From: Chitinophaga sp.
GTDB taxonomy: Bacteria > Bacteroidota > Bacteroidia > Chitinophagales > Chitinophagaceae
Assembly: GCF_017745275.1 (NCBI RefSeq)
Contig: NZ_JAGHZS010000004.1
Location: 1 to 64,000 of the forward strand
DNA length: 64,000 nucleotides
Reading direction: 5' to 3'
Below are positions 34,078 to 43,786 of the stretch, one piece after another. Each line of letters begins with the position of its first letter. Position 1 is the stretch's first letter. The notes under the pieces were generated by a model. The model saw nothing but the letters and a program-made list of their open reading frames with translations, was not told where the DNA came from and made no database searches. The translations under genes were made by a program, and so were the position numbers.

Positions 34078-35268
34078 ATGGAACAACACACCCGATTACA
34101 ATATTTACTGGAGCGGCTGGTCGCCTATACCGCCACAGCAGAGGAGCTTACCGAGCTCACTACGCTGGTGGAACAGGACAATGGAACCACTATGGAGGAA
34201 GTAGCACAACTGCTGGCTTCGGAAACAACTGCCAGCTACCAGCACGACCACTGGATGTCAGTGGCAGACCGGATACTGGCAGCCGATAAGCTGCCGGCGG
34301 ATCCGGCAACTGCACCTGTACACCGCCTACCATTCCTGCACAGATGGGGCTGGGCGGCTGCGGTGGTAGTACTGCTGGGAACAGCAGCCTACCTCCTGCA
34401 ACATTATCAGCGCACGCAGCCACCAGCACTGGTGACGGCCCCCCATCAACCGGATGTGGCGCCGGGGAGCAACGGCGCCATACTTACGCTGGCCGATGGT
34501 TCCCACGTGGTACTCGACAGCGCCGGCAAAGGAGTGATCACCACACAGGGCAACACCCGTGTGATGCTGAAAGATAACGGTCTCCAATATACACCGGGAG
34601 GAGGCGCCAACAGCACCGTTGCTTACAACACCATCACTACGCCCAAAGGCAAACAGTTTCATGTGGTGTTGCCGGATGGTACGCAGGTATGGCTGAATGC
34701 GGGGAGTGTGTTGCAGTTCCCCGTAGCTTTTTCCGGCAAAGAAAGACAGGTAGACCTCAGCGGGGAAGCCTTTTTCGAGGTGGCAGCCAAAGCAACGCAG
34801 CCCTTTAAAGTACTGGTGCGCAAACAACTCGAAGTAGCAGTACTGGGCACAGGATTTAACGTAAGCGCCTATACGAATGAGCAAAGTATTGCCACTACGC
34901 TGATCACAGGATCTGTCAGGGTATCCCTGCCGCACGCCACGCAATCGTTCCCGGTAATATTAAAACCGGGGCAGCAGGCCCGCTGGGAGGACCAACAGCT
35001 CACCGTAGCGGCTGATGCCAACGTAGAACAAGCCATCGCCTGGAAAAATGGGCTGTTTAATTTCGAGGGCGTAGGCCTAAGAGAAATGATGCGACAGTTG
35101 GAACGCTGGTACAACCTGGAGGTAGTATATGAAGGCAATGTGCCGGATGTACGCTTCTTTGGGGAAATGAGCCGGTCGTTAAAGCTGTCTGATGTGCTGT
35201 CCGGACTGGAAAGCGCCGAAGTACATTTCCGGCTGGAAGAGGGCCGGCGACTGGTAGTAATGCCTTAA
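34078..35268 (+). CDS. FecR family anti-sigma factor
   Basis: This 396-residue inner-membrane regulator has a cytoplasmic part at residues 1-85 and a TM segment near 88-106 (WGWAAAVVVLLGTAAYLL). The periplasmic FecR domain (LPDGTQVWLNAGSVLQFPVA, VDLSGEAFFEVA, LEVAVLGTGFNVSAYT) is followed by a DUF4974-like C terminus (FNFEGVGLREMMRQLERWYN, FFGEMSRSLKLSDVLSGLES). It pairs with the sigma factor upstream and with the STN domain of the SusC downstream. Tandem hairpins separate it from the SusC gene. Confidence 0.95.
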   Translation: MEQHTRLQYLLERLVAYTATAEELTELTTLVEQDNGTTMEEVAQLLASETTASYQHDHWMSVADRILAADKLPADPATAPVHRLPFLHRWGWAAAVVVLLGTAAYLLQHYQRTQPPALVTAPHQPDVAPGSNGAILTLADGSHVVLDSAGKGVITTQGNTRVMLKDNGLQYTPGGGANSTVAYNTITTPKGKQFHVVLPDGTQVWLNAGSVLQFPVAFSGKERQVDLSGEAFFEVAAKATQPFKVLVRKQLEVAVLGTGFNVSAYTNEQSIATTLITGSVRVSLPHATQSFPVILKPGQQARWEDQQLTVAADANVEQAIAWKNGLFNFEGVGLREMMRQLERWYNLEVVYEGNVPDVRFFGEMSRSLKLSDVLSGLESAEVHFRLEEGRRLVVMP

Positions 35269-35324
35269 TCTAACATATACCGTGAATTAAAAAGATGAAC
35301 ACAAATAGTCAACCACAATAAAAA

Positions 35325-35372
35325 AACCGGGAGTGCGGCTAACACTTCCGGTTGCCTTTGATCGCTCAAAGG
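35325..35372 (+). terminator. Tandem hairpins between FecR and SusC genes
   Basis: AACCGGGAGTG (35325-35335) pairs with CACTTCCGGTT (35343-35353) with one G-T wobble. CCTTTGA (35355-35361) pairs with TCAAAGG (35366-35372) around a four-base loop. Neither is followed by a good T run. They could be an attenuator or a processing site that lowers read-through from the regulator genes into SusC, or they could terminate the regulator transcript. Confidence 0.5.
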
Positions 35373-35440
35373 ATTGTTCAATTGACTGGAAAACAGGGTT
35401 TCGCGACCACCATTTTTAAACAACCAAACGCTGCAAATCT

Positions 35441-38400
35441 ATGCAAAAAATTGCTTCCTGGAGCGGTGGGGATATGCCATGCCGGCTCCCAACCAAAATG
35501 CTCCGGATTATGAAACTAACAACTGTCCTCCTTCTTGCCATCTGTCTACATGTTTCAGCCAGTACCTATTCACAATCCATCACCTTTTCAGGGAAGGAGG
35601 TGTCAATGGAAAAATTATTTACGACCATCAAAAAACAAACTGGTTTTGTAGTCTGGGGGAAATCAGATGTATTAAAACAGGCCAATGCGGTTACGGTGAA
35701 TGTTCGGGATATGCCCCTATTAACTTTCCTCGACCTGGTAGTCAAAGACCAACCATTTAATTACAAAATTGCCGGCAACACTATTATGCTGTTCGCCAAA
35801 AAGGAAGCCAATGCACCAGATGCAGCCATGTACGAATCGCCGGTAACCGGGCATGTTACAGACAGTATCGGCGTACCACTTGCCGGCGCAACGGTAATCG
35901 TGTCAGGGACTTCACAGGCTGTTGTCACCAATACCGAAGGTAATTTCACTATTACTGCCAGCGCGGGCCAGGTGTTGCGTATCACCTTTATAGGATTTAA
36001 GACCAAAGAGCTGCATATTACCGCTGCAATGCTGAAGAACGGCACCGTAGGTAATATCGCGCTGCAGGGTATGCCCGCTATGCTGTCTGAATTAAATGTG
36101 ACCGCTAACACCGGTTATCAATTGATCCCGAAAGAGCGGGCAACCGGCTCCTTTGGCATTGTCACAGAAAAAGCACTGGGCGCCCGGATGGAAACCAGCA
36201 TCATGGACCGGCTGGAAGGCATGATACCCGGTATGGTCATGCAGAATGGTGAAATAACTATTCGTGGTATATCCACGCTTTACGGCAACCGGGCTCCTTT
36301 ATATGTAGTGGATGGCTTCCCCTATGAGGGAGACCTGAACCTCATTAATCCTGCCGACGTCACCAATGTAACGGTGATGAAAGATGCCGCAGCCGCTTCT
36401 ATTTATGGTACCCGTGCCGCAAATGGTGTAATATCCATTACTACCCGTTATGGCGGAAAAAGAAAGCCGACTGTCACTTTTTCCAGCACACTGTTGCTGA
36501 AGCCTAAACCCAGCTATGGCGCTATGCACCTGCTGAACTCTCCACAAATGGTAGATCTGCAACAGGAATTATTCAACATCTGGCATCCCACTATGGATGA
36601 TCAGATGATGAGAAATGCGCAACCCAAAGCGATAGAAGCCCTCTACAAATACGAACAGCAGGAGATCACCAAAGCGCAACTGGATGCCACCCTCAACACA
36701 TTAAGGGGAAATGATGGCCAAAGCCAGCTGATGGATCTATATACCCGCAACTATTTCCAACATCGGTATGCTTTCTCCGCCGGCGGTGGTAATGACCTGC
36801 ACCAGTATCAACTGACCATGAACTATACCGGCGACAGAGGTACCGGGCTTAAGAGCACTACCGAAGCAGTCAATATTGGCTTAAAAGAAAAAGTAAAAGT
36901 ATTCAACTGGCTGGACGCTGAAGCGGGTGTTTTTACGAATACCTCCAATGCTGTATATCAACAGCAGCCACCAGAAACCTTCTACAACAGGATGCCCTAT
37001 GAATTATTGCGGAATCCCGATGGTAGCTCTTCTCCCTGGAATTATCTGAAGTCGCCTTATGAAATAAACAGGCTAAAACAGGAAGGCCTGTTGGATGAAA
37101 CCTACAATCCACTGGACGAATTGGACAAATCAGATTCCCGTGGCAAATCTAATTACTTCCGGTTACAGGGAGGATTTACGGTAAAAATCATTAAAGGACT
37201 TAGCCTTGATCTGAAATACCAGACCGAAAGAGGTAGTGTTTATAGCAAGACATATAACGGCCCGGATTCCTATAGCGCTAAAAATATGATTAACAACGCC
37301 ACCCAGATCTTTGGTGACAGTATTGTTAAAAATATCCCTGACGGCGGACAAATACAGGAATTCAGGGGTACCGACCGGTCCTATACCGCCCGTGCCCAGC
37401 TTAACTTTGATCGCAGCTTCAATTCCCGCCATCATATTTCCGCATTAGCCGGCGCCGAAAGAAGAGTGGTGACCTCTGAAGGAACAGGAGTATTCAGAGC
37501 TGGTTACAATGATAACAACCTCCAGTTTCTCCCCATCAATGAGAAGGCGCTCGGTAGCCTGAAAGGCACCGAAGCAGTAGGAAGTGTTTTTTATTATGAT
37601 TATAATGGCAGAAACTATTTCACCAACCCGGAAGACCGGTATATTTCAGCCTATGGCAATGTAGGCTACACTTATAATGAGAAATACAATTTTACCGGAA
37701 GTGTTCGTGTTGATAATTCGAATCTCTTTGGTACAGATCCCCGTTACCGCTACCTGCCACTCTGGTCTGTTGGTGCGAGCTGGAGAATATCTGAAGAAGA
37801 ATTCATGAAATCCCTTTCCTGGTTAAGCAACCTGACCATCCGCTCCACTTATGGATTAAGTGGTAATGTAGCCCGTAACGTGGGACCTTACCTGCAGGCA
37901 AAATCCATGTTTGTATCTGAAGCACAAACCATGGGATCAGAAATTATTTATCCTCCTAACAAATCACTGAGATGGGAGAAAACTGCCATCACTAATATAG
38001 GTATTGACTTCGGCCTCTTCGACCAGCGAATTTCCGGTTCTATTGATTATTATATCCGTAAAAGTACCGACCTGTTGGGAGATAAGTCAACCGATCCTAC
38101 CAATGCATTTCGTACTGCCCTTATTAACTATGGCAGCCTTAATAACAAAGGGATAGAGCTGGCATTAAATACCCAGAATATCCGGCATAAAAACTTTAAC
38201 TGGACCAGCTACTTCACACTCAGCCTGAATAAGAACAGGCTAACTGAAATCAATACCAAAGATCCTACCATCGTTGGTATGACCTCCGTTTATGGCGTCA
38301 ATAAAATAGGATATCCTTCTGATGCGATGTTTAGTTTCCGTTCTGCAGGGTTAGATCCTACCAATGGCTCCCTCCTGCTATATGATGCAGCTGGTAAAGT

Positions 38401-38992
38401 GGTAAAAAATTATGACCAGGGAGGCACCATTGTAACGAATATGACGGATATAAATGCACTGGTGTACAGCGGTACCGTAAGGCCTAAATATTCTGCCGGA
38501 TTCACCAATACCTTTTCCTGGCAACAGCTTACGCTGAATATCATGATTATCGCCAACGGCGGCCATGTGACCCGTGATGCAGTTCCGCTGATCACCTCCG
38601 GCATCTTTTCTACCAATGTGGACAACCGCGTAAGGAACTTCTGGCGGAAACCGGGAGATGAAAAAATTCCGGGTATGGCGCCAGCGCCGGATCTCAAAGG
38701 CAACGGAGGAATCTATTACCAGCAAACATGGTTTGCTGCAGATCAAAATGTAATAAAGGCAGACTATATCAAAGTAAGAGATATCTCCTTATCATACGAT
38801 TTTGCGTCCCTCCTGTCCAGTGCGAAAAAGATACAGTCCGCGAAGTTCACCCTGCAGGTACAAAACCCTTTCCATTGGTTTAATAACAGCCAGGGGATTG
38901 ATCCGGAAAGCTACTGGCCATCTAGTTACTATGCGAACAGGGGTATGCCCGTTATGCCTGCTTATATGGCCGGATTTGATCTTACTTTTTAA
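35441..38992 (+). CDS. SusC/RagA family TonB-linked outer-membrane transporter
   Basis: This 1183-residue protein has an N-terminal leader with several possible starts (35441 to MKLTTVLLLAICLHVSAS at about 35512). The STN domain starts at about residue 50 (SITFSGKEVSMEKLFTTIKK), followed by a carboxypeptidase-D-like domain at about 133-215 (VTGHVTDSIGVPLAGATVIV). A linker GYQLIPKERATGSFG leads to the plug (MDRLEGMIPGMVM, APLYVVDGFPYEG, VMKDAAAASIYGTRAANGVI), and the barrel ends AYMAGFDLTF. The GYQxIPKERATGSF linker marks a subclass common in Chitinophaga-like genomes. It pairs with the SusD 11 bases downstream. Substrate unknown. Confidence 0.94.
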   Translation: MQKIASWSGGDMPCRLPTKMLRIMKLTTVLLLAICLHVSASTYSQSITFSGKEVSMEKLFTTIKKQTGFVVWGKSDVLKQANAVTVNVRDMPLLTFLDLVVKDQPFNYKIAGNTIMLFAKKEANAPDAAMYESPVTGHVTDSIGVPLAGATVIVSGTSQAVVTNTEGNFTITASAGQVLRITFIGFKTKELHITAAMLKNGTVGNIALQGMPAMLSELNVTANTGYQLIPKERATGSFGIVTEKALGARMETSIMDRLEGMIPGMVMQNGEITIRGISTLYGNRAPLYVVDGFPYEGDLNLINPADVTNVTVMKDAAAASIYGTRAANGVISITTRYGGKRKPTVTFSSTLLLKPKPSYGAMHLLNSPQMVDLQQELFNIWHPTMDDQMMRNAQPKAIEALYKYEQQEITKAQLDATLNTLRGNDGQSQLMDLYTRNYFQHRYAFSAGGGNDLHQYQLTMNYTGDRGTGLKSTTEAVNIGLKEKVKVFNWLDAEAGVFTNTSNAVYQQQPPETFYNRMPYELLRNPDGSSSPWNYLKSPYEINRLKQEGLLDETYNPLDELDKSDSRGKSNYFRLQGGFTVKIIKGLSLDLKYQTERGSVYSKTYNGPDSYSAKNMINNATQIFGDSIVKNIPDGGQIQEFRGTDRSYTARAQLNFDRSFNSRHHISALAGAERRVVTSEGTGVFRAGYNDNNLQFLPINEKALGSLKGTEAVGSVFYYDYNGRNYFTNPEDRYISAYGNVGYTYNEKYNFTGSVRVDNSNLFGTDPRYRYLPLWSVGASWRISEEEFMKSLSWLSNLTIRSTYGLSGNVARNVGPYLQAKSMFVSEAQTMGSEIIYPPNKSLRWEKTAITNIGIDFGLFDQRISGSIDYYIRKSTDLLGDKSTDPTNAFRTALINYGSLNNKGIELALNTQNIRHKNFNWTSYFTLSLNKNRLTEINTKDPTIVGMTSVYGVNKIGYPSDAMFSFRSAGLDPTNGSLLLYDAAGKVVKNYDQGGTIVTNMTDINALVYSGTVRPKYSAGFTNTFSWQQLTLNIMIIANGGHVTRDAVPLITSGIFSTNVDNRVRNFWRKPGDEKIPGMAPAPDLKGNGGIYYQQTWFAADQNVIKADYIKVRDISLSYDFASLLSSAKKIQSAKFTLQVQNPFHWFNNSQGIDPESYWPSSYYANRGMPVMPAYMAGFDLTF

Positions 38993-39003
38993 AATGATGC
39001 ATC

Positions 39004-40437
39004 ATGAGGAACATCCAACTTTCTATACTAATATGCGTGGTGATATTATCCGGGTGTAACAAATTCCTGGATATTAAGCCAAAGGATAAATTCATTCCCA
39101 TTACAGTGGCTGATTATGAAAGCCTCCTGAATTCAGGCTACAACATCAACTACAACGATTACTTCTGGGATCTTTTATCGGACGACGCTTTCCTTCCTGA
39201 AGGAGAACCCGGTAACCTGTTTAGCAAACAACAGTTGTGGGGCAGGAAAATATATACCTTCAACACAGTACCTTTTGAAATAGGTAGCAATGACTTTGAA
39301 TGGAGTGAAGGATATAAGCGGATTTTCTATTTTAATACCGTGATCAATAATATTGCAGATGCTACGGAAGGAACGGAAGCCAATAAAAAAAGCTTACGCG
39401 CAGAAGCCCTGCTGGGACGCGCCATGGAGCATTTGCTACTGGTAAATATGTATGCACAGCACTATGATGCTGCCACTGCAGGCACGCAACCAGGTATTCC
39501 TATCGCGGTCATTGCGGATATCAACGCTAAATTTAAGAGAAACACCGTTAAAGAAGTATATGACCAGGTGATCAGCGATCTGAATGCCGCTATTCCGGAT
39601 CTCCCGGTGAATCATAAACTCACTAAGTTCAGATCCTGCAAAGCTGGCGGGTATGCTGCTTTGAGCCGGGTATACCTTTTCATGGGCGATTATGCCAATG
39701 CTAAAAAGAATGCAGACGAGGCGCTGGCACTACAATCTGACCTGGCAAATATGAACGATTACAAAATCATTAAGCCGGGACCTTTTCCAAACGTACCAGG
39801 CGCGCCACTCGGATGGACCGATATCCCTGATGCTCAGTTCAACAAGGAAACGATTGTTGCCCGTCACTTCCTCCGTCCTTTTGGATTAGGCATGGATGTT
39901 TGCGCCTCCCCGGAATTAGCCGCCCTCTTCAGCAGCGACGACCGCCGCTGGATGCTCTACTATGCTGATGGCTGGCCTCCGGCGCCACCTTTCAATTACA
40001 TGAATCGTTACCATGTAAAAATATTCCTGCGTGGCGACTACTACAGCAACTTCCTGAACGTGCCTGAGCTATATCTGAACCGGGCCGAATGTAATGCCCG
40101 TAGTAATAACCTGGCAGATGCACTGGCCGACATCAATAAGCTACGCCTGAACCGTATTACACCCGCTGCCTACAAAGCCTTTACACCAGCCGATTTCAGC
40201 AATGATGCAGAAAAAGTACTGCGCTTTGTACTGGAAGAAAGAAGACGGGAACTGGCCTTTACCGGCATACGTGTCATTGACCTGAAACGCCTGAACAAAG
40301 AACCGCGTTTCGCAAAAACCATCACGCATGTAGCAGAAGGTAAAACATATGAATTAGCACCTAACAGCAATCAATACCTGCGTCAGCTCTGGCCAGACGC
40401 CACGGTGTTTAACCCGGACTGGCCACTAAACCCATAA
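39004..40437 (+). CDS. SusD/RagB family lipoprotein
   Basis: This 477-residue surface lipoprotein has a lipobox (ILSGC after MRNIQLSILICVVILSG) and SusD-like helical repeats (GRAMEHLLLVNMYAQHYDAA, YDQVISDLNAAIPDL, GGYAALSRVYLFMGDYANAK). The C-terminal region is ELYLNRAECNARSNNLADAL, then VLRFVLEERRRELAFTGIRV and DLKRL. It is the substrate-binding partner of the SusC just upstream. No glycosidase, peptidase or sulfatase gene follows it, only a terminator and Gld-type ABC genes. Confidence 0.94.
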   Translation: MRNIQLSILICVVILSGCNKFLDIKPKDKFIPITVADYESLLNSGYNINYNDYFWDLLSDDAFLPEGEPGNLFSKQQLWGRKIYTFNTVPFEIGSNDFEWSEGYKRIFYFNTVINNIADATEGTEANKKSLRAEALLGRAMEHLLLVNMYAQHYDAATAGTQPGIPIAVIADINAKFKRNTVKEVYDQVISDLNAAIPDLPVNHKLTKFRSCKAGGYAALSRVYLFMGDYANAKKNADEALALQSDLANMNDYKIIKPGPFPNVPGAPLGWTDIPDAQFNKETIVARHFLRPFGLGMDVCASPELAALFSSDDRRWMLYYADGWPPAPPFNYMNRYHVKIFLRGDYYSNFLNVPELYLNRAECNARSNNLADALADINKLRLNRITPAAYKAFTPADFSNDAEKVLRFVLEERRRELAFTGIRVIDLKRLNKEPRFAKTITHVAEGKTYELAPNSNQYLRQLWPDATVFNPDWPLNP

Positions 40438-40464
40438 ATGTTTTGTCCTTGTCCCTATTCCATA

Positions 40465-40494
40465 GGGTGCCGGAAATGCCGGCACCCTTACTTT
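40465..40494 (+). terminator. Terminator after the second SusCD pair
   Basis: GGGTGCCGG (40465-40473) and CCGGCACCC (40479-40487) form a perfect stem with a five-base loop, followed by TTACTTTCC. It lies 27 bases after the SusD stop and 32 bases before the GldA ATG. Confidence 0.75.
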
Positions 40495-40518
40495 CCTGTT
40501 GACTTTAACTTTTCCGCC

Positions 40519-41463
40519 ATGCAAGAAAACATCGTTAAAATTGAAGGGCTTTCTCACCGCTACAGCAAAGACTGGGCAGTGCAGGATGTCAGCTTTGAAA
40601 TCAATAAAAAGGGAATCGTAGGATTACTTGGCTCCAATGGAGCCGGCAAATCCACTACCATGAACATTCTTTGCGGGGTGCTCAGTCAAACGCAAGGCTC
40701 CGTGCTGATTGAAGGCATTGACATGCGTACCCACCCGGAAGAAGCCAAGAAAAGAATTGGTTTCCTGCCGCAGAATGCCCCTTTGTATTTAGAACAAACA
40801 GTAGATGAATACCTCACCTATTGCGCCCATCTGCGATTTGTAGACAAACGTAAGATTAAAACCGCCGTATCGGAAGTAAAGGAAAAATGCGGGGTGGCAC
40901 ATTTCAGCAATCGCCTGATCGGTAATTTGTCCGGCGGCTACCGCCAACGCGTGGGCATTGCCCAGGCTCTCATACACCGGCCTATGCTGGTGGTACTGGA
41001 TGAACCCACCAATGGCCTTGATCCCAACCAGATCCTGGAAGTACGGCAACTCATCAAAGAAATTGCGATCGATCGTGCCGTCATCTTTTCTTCACATATT
41101 CTTTCTGAAATACAGGCTACCTGCCAGGATATCATTATGATCGAAGGCGGTAAAATGGTGTTCAGGGATACCATGGAATCATTCAACAATTACATTGAAC
41201 CGGATAGCCTGATCACCACCATGATGACGCCTCCTGCCCTGTCTGTGCTGCAACAGCTGCCAGGCATTAATGAAGTCAGCTTTCTCAGTGATAACACCAT
41301 CCGCATGCACTTTGACCCAACCGCAGACATCGCGGAAAGCATCGTAGAAATGAGTGTACGTAACGGATGGCGACTCAAAGAAATCACCCTCGAGAAAAGC
41401 TCGCTGGACGCCATCTTCGCCCAATTATCCAATAAAAAAACCAAACCTGCTTTACCATCATGA
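40519..41463 (+). CDS. gldA: ABC transporter ATPase, GldA-like
   Basis: This 314-residue ATP-binding subunit has Walker A GSNGAGKST, Q-loop FLPQNAPL, signature LSGGYRQR, Walker B LVVLDEPTNGLDP and the H-loop histidine in IFSSHILSE. A C-terminal 80-residue extension is typical of ABC-2 exporter ATPases. Together with the following GldF-GldG gene (four-base ATGA overlap) it corresponds to the Gld ABC complex first linked to gliding motility in Flavobacterium. I chose the start MQENIVKIEG (40519). The frame is open further upstream but runs through the terminator hairpin. Confidence 0.9.
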   Translation: MQENIVKIEGLSHRYSKDWAVQDVSFEINKKGIVGLLGSNGAGKSTTMNILCGVLSQTQGSVLIEGIDMRTHPEEAKKRIGFLPQNAPLYLEQTVDEYLTYCAHLRFVDKRKIKTAVSEVKEKCGVAHFSNRLIGNLSGGYRQRVGIAQALIHRPMLVVLDEPTNGLDPNQILEVRQLIKEIAIDRAVIFSSHILSEIQATCQDIIMIEGGKMVFRDTMESFNNYIEPDSLITTMMTPPALSVLQQLPGINEVSFLSDNTIRMHFDPTADIAESIVEMSVRNGWRLKEITLEKSSLDAIFAQLSNKKTKPALPS

Positions 41464-43667
41464 GAATCATCATACGCATCGCCCGGCAGGAACTGAGCCT
41501 CCTTTTTCATTCACCGGTAGCATGGCTCATCTTAATTGTGTTCCCGATACAAATCGGCATCGACTACCTCTATTATGTACAAATGATTGGCCGCGCACAG
41601 CGCATGGGCAACCATTTCACCGATGTTACCGCCATGATTTTTGGCAGTAAGGAAGGCTTCTATCCAGGCGTAAAAAGTACGCTGTACTTCTATATCCCGT
41701 TACTGACAATGGGATTGATCAGCCGCGAAACACACAGTGGATCTATTAAACTGCTGTTGTCGTCTCCTATCAAAGTAAAAGATATTGTACTCGGAAAATA
41801 CCTGGCCATGATGGGCTATGGCGCAGTACTGCTGGCAATCATTTGCGGCTATGCCATTTCCGGTTCGTATTTCATTCAACATATCGACTGGCAATTACTG
41901 GCGTCTGGCGCCCTGGGGCTATATCTGCTGATTTGCGCCTACGCTGCCATCGGTTTATTTATGTCTTCCTTAACAACCTACCAGGTGGTAGCCGCTATCA
42001 GCACGCTTGCTGTACTGGCAGCGCTGAACTTCATTGGCAGCTTGTTCCAGGGTAATGATACCGTGAGGCATATCACCTATTTCATGTCCATCGCCGGCAG
42101 AACAGAACAGTTTATTGCCGGGTTAATCAGCACGGAAGATGTACTGTATTTCCTCCTGGTCATCGGCTTCTTCCTGACCATTACCTGCATGCGTTTACAG
42201 GATCAGCGCGAAGCCAGATCCCGCTATTTTCGTATAGCCAGGTACGTTGGCCTGGTAGCGTTTTGTTTTCTCGTGGGCTATATCAGCTCCCGCCCGGCAG
42301 CCACTGGTTATGTGGATATGACCGTTACCCGCAAACATACGCTGGGCCCGCAAAGCCGGGAACTCATCAAAAAAATGGATAAGCCTTTAAAAATTACCAC
42401 CTATGTCAACATCTTCGATGGTAATTTTTACCTGGGTGCCCCAGAAAAGAAAAGTGCCGATGAAAGATTAATGACGCCTTATCGCCGTTTCCTGCCGGAT
42501 ATGGAGATGAACTACGTGTACTATTACGACTTTGGTGATAATACCTCCCTGTATAAAAATTACCCGGGAGAAACGGATGTGGCCATAGCGAAAAAGGTAG
42601 CCGATATCCAGGAACTTGATTTCAAAAAAGTACTGTCGCCTGCCGCTATCCACAAAATAGTAGACCTGCGTCCGGAAGAAAACAAACTGGTACGGCTCCT
42701 TCAATACGGCGACGGACAAACGTTCCTGCGGTACTACAACGATATGAGGATTTACCCCGGTGAAAAGGAGTTCACTGCGGCATTAAAACACCTCGTAACG
42801 CCTTCCCGTATGCCACTGGTGACCTTCCTCAGCGGCCACGGGGAAAGAAGTATTTCCAAAGAAGGAGATGCTGCCCTGAAGATGTTTGTAAAAGAAGGTT
42901 CCTATCGCAGTGCGCTGATCAACCAGGGCTTTGATGTAGATACGGTGAACCTTTCACAGCAGCCGATTCCCGCGCGAACGGCTATACTCGTCATTGCCGG
43001 CCCGCAAACACCTTTATCTGCGGATGAAGAAAAACAGCTGCAGCAATATATCGCTCAGGGGGGCAACCTGATGGTGATGGCTGAACCGGGATCTGCAGCA
43101 GTATTATCCGGCTTATTACAAACCCTGCACATACAGGCCGGTGACGCGCCCGTACACGAAGAGAGCCGCGATTATACACCGGATTTTATCCTCACACACT
43201 TCTCCCCTGAAGCGGCTAAAGTATCGCCTACGCTCGGTGCATGGCAGGCAGATAGCGGCATCGTATCGATGTCAGGCGCCGTAGCCCTACAATACACGCC
43301 AGGCAACGATTTCCGGACAACACCACTCCTGGTATCGAAGAACAATCAACCCCTGGCCCTTGCGCTTGAAAGAAAGCAACCGGGTAAAACACAGCGTATC
43401 ATAGTGACCGGCGACGTGGACTTTATGAGCAGTGTGGAAATTGTACGGCGCAAACCTACTGTATGGAACCCTTACTTTAGTACTGAATTATTCCGCTGGT
43501 TTACTAATGGAGAATTCCCGGTAGATACCGGTACCCAACCAGCACAGGATGTAATTGACAGTGATGATGCAGGTATCCTCACCATGCGGATACTTTTCTT
43601 TGGTGTACTGCCGGCTTCCCTGCTAATACTGGCCACTACCCTGCTGATTTACCGTAAAAGAAGATAA
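41460..43667 (+). CDS. GldF-GldG fusion: ABC-2 permease plus auxiliary domain
   Basis: This 735-residue membrane protein has at residues 1-245 an ABC-2 permease with about six TM segments (WLILIVFPIQIGIDYLYYV, MGYGAVLLAIICGYAIS, GLYLLICAYAAIGLF), as in GldF. Another TM near residue 262 leads to an extracytoplasmic ABC_transp_aux/DUF4350-like region at 285-700 (ITTYVNIFDGNFYL, LVTFLSGHGERSI), as in GldG. A final TM segment (FFGVLPASLLILATTLLIY) closes it. GldF and GldG are separate proteins in Flavobacterium, but here they are one polypeptide. It is coupled to gldA by a four-base overlap. A strong terminator follows. Confidence 0.88.
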   Translation: MRIIIRIARQELSLLFHSPVAWLILIVFPIQIGIDYLYYVQMIGRAQRMGNHFTDVTAMIFGSKEGFYPGVKSTLYFYIPLLTMGLISRETHSGSIKLLLSSPIKVKDIVLGKYLAMMGYGAVLLAIICGYAISGSYFIQHIDWQLLASGALGLYLLICAYAAIGLFMSSLTTYQVVAAISTLAVLAALNFIGSLFQGNDTVRHITYFMSIAGRTEQFIAGLISTEDVLYFLLVIGFFLTITCMRLQDQREARSRYFRIARYVGLVAFCFLVGYISSRPAATGYVDMTVTRKHTLGPQSRELIKKMDKPLKITTYVNIFDGNFYLGAPEKKSADERLMTPYRRFLPDMEMNYVYYYDFGDNTSLYKNYPGETDVAIAKKVADIQELDFKKVLSPAAIHKIVDLRPEENKLVRLLQYGDGQTFLRYYNDMRIYPGEKEFTAALKHLVTPSRMPLVTFLSGHGERSISKEGDAALKMFVKEGSYRSALINQGFDVDTVNLSQQPIPARTAILVIAGPQTPLSADEEKQLQQYIAQGGNLMVMAEPGSAAVLSGLLQTLHIQAGDAPVHEESRDYTPDFILTHFSPEAAKVSPTLGAWQADSGIVSMSGAVALQYTPGNDFRTTPLLVSKNNQPLALALERKQPGKTQRIIVTGDVDFMSSVEIVRRKPTVWNPYFSTELFRWFTNGEFPVDTGTQPAQDVIDSDDAGILTMRILFFGVLPASLLILATTLLIYRKRR

Positions 43668-43688
43668 CCTATAAGCCAACCAACCCGT

Positions 43689-43720
43689 AAGGTCGCTCCC
43701 CCATGGAGCGGCCTTTTTTT
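43689..43720 (+). terminator. Rho-independent terminator of the gldA operon
   Basis: AAGGTCGCTCC (43689-43699) pairs with GGAGCGGCCTT (43705-43715) with one wobble pair, followed by a run of seven Ts. It sits 22 bases after the GldFG stop. Confidence 0.9.
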
Positions 43721-43786
43721 ATGCCTGCTGCCGATACGGCTTTGTAGCAAATAGTTTAAATTAGGGTACATCAAATATCGCGTTAT

